Assembly: GCA_026419785.1 (NCBI GenBank)
Contig: JAODTK010001388.1
Location: forward strand, 1-64,000
DNA from: Sclerodactyla briareus
Lineage: Eukaryota > Echinodermata > Holothuroidea > Dendrochirotida > Sclerodactylidae
DNA: 64,000 bases
Direction of reading: 5' to 3'
In this document: positions 57,326 to 64,000 of the stretch, in pieces
How positions within the stretch are numbered: position 1 is the stretch's first letter
Layout: each line of letters starts with the position of its first letter
Made by a program: the position numbers and the translations under genes
The notes under the pieces: generated by a model
Told to the model about the DNA's origin: nothing
What the model saw: the letters and a program-made list of their open reading frames with translations, nothing else
The model's database searches: none

Positions 57326-57790
57326 ATGTATGATTTGAAAGGAAGGTCAATTAGCATATGGATAGTAAATTATGTTTGCTCCTGCTATACCAGTGTGTTT
57401 AAAAAAACTATCCGTAATCTTCAAACAGAAGCGAGTCGTCAACGTAGATTTAACAGATTCGTATTTCTGACACGTTCACACCTAACTTCAAACTTGGTTC
57501 CTGCCCACAACCATATGGCCTTCGACCGCACATTGTTAGCTTTATACGTCCTTACCTTCGCTCATCCTATTCAACCCCATTCATTTCAAGAAACTCTGAG
57601 AGGGATTAGTGTCATTGTGTCCTCAGGTCACTGTGTCTTGCTTGGAACAAGCCCCAGATGTAGTTCTGTACCAGTGGAAAAACGCTGCCCCCTTTTTTTG
57701 CAAGAAATATATGTCCTTCGCAGGGTTTATTGTTTGGGGCAACTAATGTACCCAAATTTGGAAGATGGGGCAAAGTCATCGACTTCCTGA
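57326..57790 (+). CDS. Unassigned 154-codon open frame
   Basis: The longest open frame of the window. It reads MYDLKGRSISIWIVNYVC at the start, is mixed in composition, and has no recognised motif and no partner copy. A minus frame at 57612-57899 (95 codons) overlaps its second half and has equally plausible composition (LPHLPNLGTLVAPNNKPCEGH). At most one is real, and perhaps neither. Confidence 0.2.
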   Translation: MYDLKGRSISIWIVNYVCSCYTSVFKKTIRNLQTEASRQRRFNRFVFLTRSHLTSNLVPAHNHMAFDRTLLALYVLTFAHPIQPHSFQETLRGISVIVSSGHCVLLGTSPRCSSVPVEKRCPLFLQEIYVLRRVYCLGQLMYPNLEDGAKSSTS

Positions 57791-57899
57791 AGCTGTCTAC
57801 CATTCTTCTTAACAGTTCCGTTTGTAAAGTCACTGAATATTTTGTGTGGAGGTGCTCAGATGAAAATACTACACCTAGCGGATAGATGACGATTGACAA

Positions 57900-59095
57900 T
57901 TGTCATTACTGCACAGTTTCCAACAAGAAACTTGGAAGTCTCTATTCATTGTTAAGGCCATGTGAGGTTTTTTTCAGTCATCTCAAAATATGAAACCTTA
58001 AAGGGCATACTTATTGGCAAATCGACATTTGCCCTAATTTAGATGTGAAGGAAGTTCCATTCATGCCCTCTAACACACACCTGACTTTCGCTATAGCTTC
58101 TTCATCGTTGAGAAAACGCTAATCGTATTGGTGAATTAAGAGGAGCGAAGAATTTGACTTCGAACGAACAGCGGAAACGGGGGCGTGGCCTAGGTCAACT
58201 GTGACATCGTCCAGTGGGTAACACGCTAACGACCTCCACGTGATCAAACACGTACGCGCGCGTACTATATGTGCGCGACAAAGATCCTATTGTCTACAAC
58301 CAAGGCCAAGAAACGTTTAATCGCAGATTCACAACCGAAATACAATCTTTTATAAAATTGTGACGTGAATCGATTGCTGTTGCCTATCCAGAGCTTCAAT
58401 AGCAGCAGGGTCGACGAGTATCAGCTATCCCTGTTTGAAAACATGAACACATCGATCAGTAGGGTTCTGGGTGTGAGTTCGCTCGTCCCTTCTATGAATG
58501 ACATAACGTTAGCTCGCCTATTGGTTCCGTACGGCCGAAGATCCGTGAACATTGAAATATAAAGGTTATACGATACTGCTTATATTTTTTGTACATTAAT
58601 TAACATTTTGGGGATATCTTGGAAATGTAAGATAGGGCCCTATATGTCACATCGACTAAGGTGCATTGCACAGTCGCTCCGTTTAATATCTCACAAGTAG
58701 CCTACACGAGAGGCTTGCCACAAAAACAACATTGTACGTTTTTACCTTCGTGGCAAATAAATCTCTCATAATACTGGTGTTTAGGCTCACTTCAGCTTTT
58801 AATTTCACTGTCATGTTTAATTTTCACTAATGACCTTTATGAAGGTGTTGGTGGCCATGCGAAATGCAGAAAACTCAGTGTGATCAACATAAACAGGTAA
58901 GAGGCATGTTCGCTACAAGTTACAACAACGTTGGGCCTATAAAATTGCATATCTAGGGCGTAAACGTCAGACCTAAATTAAAAACATGTCTCTAAACCTG
59001 CTGATCAAAAGTCCGAACTTTCCGAAAAATCTGAACCAAATTAATCATCAATTAAGAAATAGGCCTACAAGTAAGCCACAGGAAAAAGAAAATGG
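57900..59095. other. No recognised feature
   Basis: Single-copy sequence with short unremarkable frames. ACGTACGCGCGCGTACTATATGTGCGCG near 58250 is a small alternating purine-pyrimidine stretch. Confidence 0.4.
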
Positions 59096-59098
59096 AAT

Positions 59099-59178
59099 GG
59101 ACGACTTCGGGATTCGAACCCCGTCCCTCTGCAATCGGAAAATATTCTCCCAACTGCACGACGAGGTGGTGCGATTAT
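59099..59178 (-). ncRNA. tRNA-like sequence, probably a pseudogene
   Basis: The minus strand has an A-box-like TCGTGCAGTTGG and a perfect B box GGTTCGAATCC about 35 bases apart, the spacing of a tRNA gene, and the last part GAAGTCGTCC looks like a 3' acceptor strand. The putative 5' strand (CACCTCG) does not pair with it and the T stem has mismatches. Probably a tRNA pseudogene or SINE head, or a tRNA damaged by base-call errors. Confidence 0.4.
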
Positions 59179-59179
59179 A

Positions 59180-61400
59180 ATCTCACTGTGAAATGAAGTA
59201 ACGTCGCATATTGGCGAAGTTGTTAATGGTGATTTTGTATGCCTTCAGTCATAAGGTACTGCCCATTAACTATGAGGCCACATTATTACCAGTTCTTAGC
59301 AATCACATTTTCAGCAGACGCATTACTTACTTTGTCCACAAGGGGCAACGAAAGTTATGGATGTCCATTCCGTGGTTTGGGGGACCATAGCCACAAACGT
59401 TATTATTCCAGGCCTATATTGTTACGGCACTTATTAGGCAACATAACACTCGCCGAAGCCGAAAATATGTTTTTTTAATTTGGAACGTATTATATTCCTC
59501 ATTGAATAAATATTGAGTCTACATTCATGTTTCCACCATTATCGTGTATTTCCCAAGCAGAATCCTATAATTTCATCAGTAAGCTCATAAAATCATGTCA
59601 CAATTCCACGATCATCTTCGTACGAAAACGTCAGTGGCTCCGTATTCACTATTTGCTACAGTTTTCTGTAGAGAGATTTCCTTCACTCATTTTCGCTTTC
59701 AGGAAGTAAGTTCAGTTATTCTAGTCTGCGAACGGGAAAAATATCCAGATTCTACCCCTGCCGTCACAGAATGTTTAGTTAATTCACAGCTGCGGCTTAC
59801 GTTGTCGATAATACATGAGCTAAACCAGCGGCTAACAGCCTCATAAGGCCGGCCTAGTTCAGTCAATTTGAGCCACGTTTTTTTTTTTTTGATGTAGAGC
59901 TAACCGTACGTGACAGGTTCGGAGATTCCTATTTCTGTGAATTGCGGATTCCCAGTATTGACTGTTGTCTAATATTTTTGTTGTATGGTAGGGATAGGCT
60001 ACTAAAATCCTACACAGCAACTTGACCGCAGCCCTGTATAAATGTTGCACACTAACGGTGCAAATTTGTGAGCAGCCCACCACGAACTGCGTCCCTACTT
60101 TCGGGGCGGATGACCGGGTCCACACCCCTCTTCGTTAAAATGAATTTAAACCTGTATAGCATGCACCAGAAATTGGAATTATTGGACCCACAAATCTTCA
60201 TAGAGCCATGAGCGTTTGTGGATTACCTTGCAGGCTCTGGCGTGGCCACTCGACTAGGCCGAGTGAAGTTTGCCAAATCGATAAGGCCTTAATTGGCTTT
60301 CGGTATTTGACCACCGGCACGTAATCAGCTTGATCAGGCAGCCGGAACAACCACTCGTAGCATCTGTTGCTGGCGATAATAAATCTGGTTTCAAACAAGC
60401 GAACCGAGATTAATCTACTACTTTTTCGATCATTCCTGATTTTTCCCTGCAATTCCAGGAATTCTTTTCATTAAAATAGCCGCATTGTCTTGCAAGCGGT
60501 GTTGCTTTCGGCATACCTAAAATGTTTAGATCGTCCATCTACACTTTTCATTGTCTATACAGGCTATACGCCTACTGGTGACCCTGCAAGTTGCGCGCAG
60601 GGCCGCGCGTCGTCTTGCTGCCGGCGCCTCTACCCATTGCGTTTCCAGCGTTGACCTCTCCACTGATCACTGACTCTAGCGTTTTTCACTTCTCGCGTGC
60701 AATATGCAATTTTGATCGTCATTTCACTATTCAAAATATTTTTTCTGGAGTATTTTTTTTACAGAGAACATTTTGTTGATATGTTTTTCCAGGATTGGTT
60801 GTCGGAGGCAAAATATTGACCTGAATTTGCCCCTCAACTATGCCTTTTTAAATCCCTTTGTACTGGCAATCAAACCTTGCATGTGAGCTATAAGGTATTG
60901 AGGTCTAAACTGAGCATTTGGTAAGGTCTGTTGCAATGCGAAGCATCACACACATGATACCTAAATCATTCCTCACCTGTATCACGGCCCTCATCCCCCT
61001 CCTCCATTAAGTCCCTCTTATTCTCCTATTGGTAATTTCCGACTAATAATCGATACCACATCATTAGTAATCTCATTCATGGAAGCCTTCTTTTCTCAAC
61101 AATTTTAAATCAATTTCCTCCAGGGCTCATCAAGCTTTCAACGTTGAGCATTTTACGAAGCTCCATTTATGTTTTGACTTTTCTTCTTTAAATAATAATG
61201 ATCTCGATTACCGTGCTATGTGCGAACAAAATAACCATATATAATCAACGTACCCTGTTAGTTCAAAGGACTCACACTAGTGGGACTATTCAGCAGTTGT
61301 CACGTTCACACGTACCGTAGTTCTGCAGTCCTGTATATTGGGGTATTTTTTAGTCTTTTGGCTGATAAGAAAGTTGAACTAATCACATATATAATAAAAG
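59180..61400. other. No recognised gene
   Basis: Open frames at 59239-59478, 59595-59846 (plus), 59859-60125 and 60198-60452 (minus) are unrecognised and single-copy. A short T run lies at 59879-59890. The GC-rich patch 60590-60660 (GCGCGCAGGGCCGCGCG) is unusual locally but has no assigned role. Confidence 0.35.
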
Positions 61401-61404
61401 AAAT

Positions 61405-62400
61405 AACAGCAGTTGAGTAATCTAATTACTTATCTGTTGTCCCGGCCCTTTCATCGAACAAACATGACTCTGTACAATCTCTCGTCAAACTGTGGTGCAT
61501 ATAGGTTACCTGGACCTCTGGAGTTTTGGGATATGGTAGCACGAGAATCGCCAGAACTTGACTTATAGGTTCAAAGAGTGGACCGTTGTGGCGTATGAAC
61601 TAGACTTCGTCACTCATGTTTCTCATGATTGGTTTTGTTTTACAGTGAATCCACCACGCTTCCCCGTGACGTCACACGCTAAATCTGCATTGGTTGGAAT
61701 CCGGTCGAGGGTTGGGCTGCCATAATGTAATAAGAAGAAAGTATCAAAAGTTCACTACGTCATATTTACAGGACTCATTGCCTTTGTAGACATTTCATTC
61801 ATTTCCCATTTACCCGCACATCCAACCCATTTGCAAGTGTGCCATATTCTGACCAATCTGGCAACGTACAAGGTACGAATGCCTTCTTCCAACTAATTCC
61901 TCGACACATCTGGAGGCGGACTATCCATAGCTGATGGGAACCCCAGTTTTGAATACTCAGATTGTTTCCAAAGATGGACCTGATTGACGCGCACCTCACT
62001 CTACCCCTTTTTGCCCACACCGGCATTTGTTTCGCATTCATCAGATTTCGTTCACAATTTTGGATATGATGAATTAGAAGAACTTCTTTTTTGCAACACA
62101 ACAATTGACTACACAGTTTGCCTGTTGGTGTGCTAGTCGAATTCGGTTTTTCTTACCTGTCTGCATAGACTAGTATCTCCAGATATTAAGAGTTGCCTCA
62201 AACGCCGCGACATGGTGTCAGCCTTGGCATGATAGCCCTCGTACTAATCAAAGTGAGGCTTTTTGCTCGAAACGATGATTCTTTAAGGAGGAAATAACAT
62301 CCAGAACAAACAGAAACAAAGACAAACTGTTGACCAGTACAACTGTGATGTTACTTTTCGTTGTGATGTTGCGCGATATACTATCATCATTAATAAAGGT
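61405..62400 (+). repeat. Repeat V, copy 2 (compacted)
   Basis: This matches 41860-42430, then 42815-42935, then 43745-43880 in that order, with the intervening sequence missing, so about 2 kb of copy 1 is condensed into 1 kb here. It ends with TAATCCGTTTTAAGCATTTTCTCAACAAA, which matches 44048-44080 after a deletion. The minus frame 61799-62104 is open (101 codons) but in a different frame from that of copy 1. Confidence 0.65.
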
Positions 62401-62479
62401 AATCCGTTTTAAGCATTTTCTCAACAAAATTCCAAGAATGTACTAACTCGCTGCTTGACATATACCCAAAAGAATGGTA

Positions 62480-64000
62480 TCCTCTGTCTGCCATCATTAG
62501 CGACATGGATTGGCGTAAATTGTTTGGAAGTACGAAAGCTTTTGACTCTTGGAATGGTTTCATTGAAAAGGTTACGAGGTTATGAAAAAAGTTTACGTTC
62601 CTTGGAGTACCGTCGCAGTAAGAACAAGAGGCTTCTTGGATGAATAGGGAAGTTTTCCTGGCCCTCAAACGTAAGCGACATTTATCGCGACTTTATCGTT
62701 CTTCTGGTCCTGTCTATCTAGAGCATTTCAATGTTCAGCAAAAGCTTGCCCAGCGTTAGTTTCTGGTGGCTAAACGTGATTTTGAGAGGCAGATTGCCTC
62801 TATTCAAGGAGAATCCTCGTGGCATTTTTCTCTTATGTGAGTGGTGGAATCAAAAGTCCAGGACAGCATTGGTCCTTTGATAGCTTCCGACTCGGGTAGT
62901 CCAATCATCGATAGCCCAGGAGATTGCTAAGGTTCTCAATATATTTCTCGTCTGTTTTTACTCATGAGAACTTGGATAATTTTGGGGACCTAGTTGTCGG
63001 GGTTTCTCGGCATAGTATTGGTAATAGGGTTCCTCGCCTTGTTTAGTACAGGAAGAAAACTTCCAGAATGCTCAAAGTGAATCAAAGCTTCCTGGTCCTG
63101 ACGGAGTTTATCCTTTCTTACTAAATTCCTTTGCCTACGAGTTGTCTGTTTTCCATTAGCTATTATTTTCATAGCTCGGGCAAGAATGGTTTGTTTCCGG
63201 ATGATTGGAGGAAGCAAATGTTTTCTTCCTATTTTCAGAAGGTAAACGGTCTCTTCCTTAGTAATTACAGGCCAGTCAGTCCTACTATTTTTGTCTGCAA
63301 GGTGTTGGGTCATATGGTCGATTTTTTTAATGAGCATAGTCTGATTAGGGATTCACCACCCCCCCCCCCCCCCCCCCCCCCACCCTCAGCATGGGTTTAG
63401 GGAAAATCGTTCGTGTTTGACTAATCTCTGAATTTATTTGGAAGAGTTTCATGTTTACTGTTGACAACGGCAATGCTATTGATATAATTTTCCCTGGACT
63501 TCAGAAAGCTTTTGACAAGGTTTTCCTCATGCGCGTCTCTTGATCAAGTTGGAGAGCTTGGCATTGAGGGGCATGTCCTTAGTATTCGTGAGTGGCTTCA
63601 TAATAGGGAACACGTTGTCATTAATGGGCGGTCGCCTTCTGTGTCAAAAGGTCACTAGTGGCTGTTCCCCAGGGATCGGTTTCCCCGGCCGTTCCTTTCT
63701 GGCGTATATTGACGATCTTGAAAGTTCTGTTTCCTTCCGAGTACGAAGTTCGCAGACGTACCAAGTTTGTTCGGGCGGTCGGTCGAATGATGATGCTGAA
63801 ATTGTTTCCCTCAAGGGATCTGGATATAAATTTCCAAATGGTCTTCCGAACTGGCAAATTTTTTTCCATGTCGAACACGCGCAAAGTTATGCATGTTGGT
63901 TTTTCCACAATCGCACCTTCCTTCAGTTTAAATGGCCAAAATATCATGGAGGTGATTTCAGAACAAGATCGTGGGGTTTGTTCTGATTCTTCTTTGAAAC
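62480..64000 (+). mobile_element. CR1-like LINE, reverse transcriptase region, runs off the window
   Basis: With frame shifts, the plus strand reads LFGSTKAFDSWNGFIEKV (62505-62570), SVFTHENLDNF (62955-62985), PGPDGVYPFLL (63090-63125) and NYRPVSPTIFVCKVLG (63265-63312). It continues with HGFREN...SCLTNL (63390-63430), FQKAFDK (63500-63520), SGCSPGIGF (63655-63685, the VPQGS-type motif in a shifted frame) and AYIDDLESSV (63703-63735). This is motif order 0 to 5 of a non-LTR reverse transcriptase, with YIDD-like text from the conserved FL.YIDDL element. The catalytic (F/Y)ADD box just after it is not intact. A C run at 63359-63380 interrupts the frame. Inactive as read. Confidence 0.8.

Overview
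The window looks like nuclear DNA of an animal, most likely a marine invertebrate and possibly an echinoderm. This placement is inference. The support is low coding density, the longest open frame being 154 codons, conserved pieces ending at GT/AG-like junctions, several non-LTR retroelement lineages (CR1-like, L2-like, RTE-like), a hAT-like DNA element, long AT microsatellites and a minisatellite built on TGACCTTTGACCT. There is no bacterial gene organisation, rRNA, CRISPR array or complete tRNA. Related copies differ by many 1-2 base indels in coding and non-coding parts alike. Either the assembly is an unpolished noisy-read contig or most copies are decayed, and I cannot decide which from one sequence. 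Coding calls are therefore exon fragments with frame breaks, recognised by comparing copies within the window by eye.

The main content is a minus-strand array of related membrane-receptor-like genes: a 5' remnant E (about 21.1-21.9 kb), gene A (25.9-27.9), gene B (31.4-34.9), gene C (37.6-40.9) and gene D (52.6-56.5), plus an inverted 3' piece F (34.9-35.6). Each full copy has an Ig-like exon (strand-B-like VTLVC, then IPQLTD...GTY), followed by an exon carrying a Ser/Thr/Pro/Asn-rich stalk, one transmembrane helix beginning IPY(I/L) and a cytoplasmic tail with tyrosines. There are two tail classes in the order A (class 1), B (class 2), C (class 1), D (class 2). The A tail contains SNYQTL, which fits the ITIM consensus. 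The D tail has PLYAVVIKP. This suggests a locally expanding family of signalling receptors, perhaps immune-type. The function is inferred.

Region by region: 0-18 kb holds two copies of a long block (0.98-4.24 kb and 12.14-17.97 kb), the second interrupted by about 2.6 kb and an AT microsatellite. 5.6-8.6 kb matches 44.2-45.8 kb, but with a hAT-like insertion at 6.12-7.20 kb. 10.1-11.0 kb matches 47.2-47.7 kb and parts of 28.5-30.4 kb. 18-19 kb is an L2-like LINE fragment (GDFN-type endonuclease), inverted at 47.9-48.4 kb. 19.5-20.9 kb matches 48.9-50.6 kb. 21-41 kb and 52-57 kb are the receptor array. 41.9-43.9 kb matches 61.4-62.4 kb. CR1-like LINE fragments lie at 29-30.2 and 45.8-47.2 kb (minus) and at 62.5-64 kb (plus, reverse transcriptase, running off the window). 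About 50.6-52 and 57.2-61.4 kb are largely featureless.
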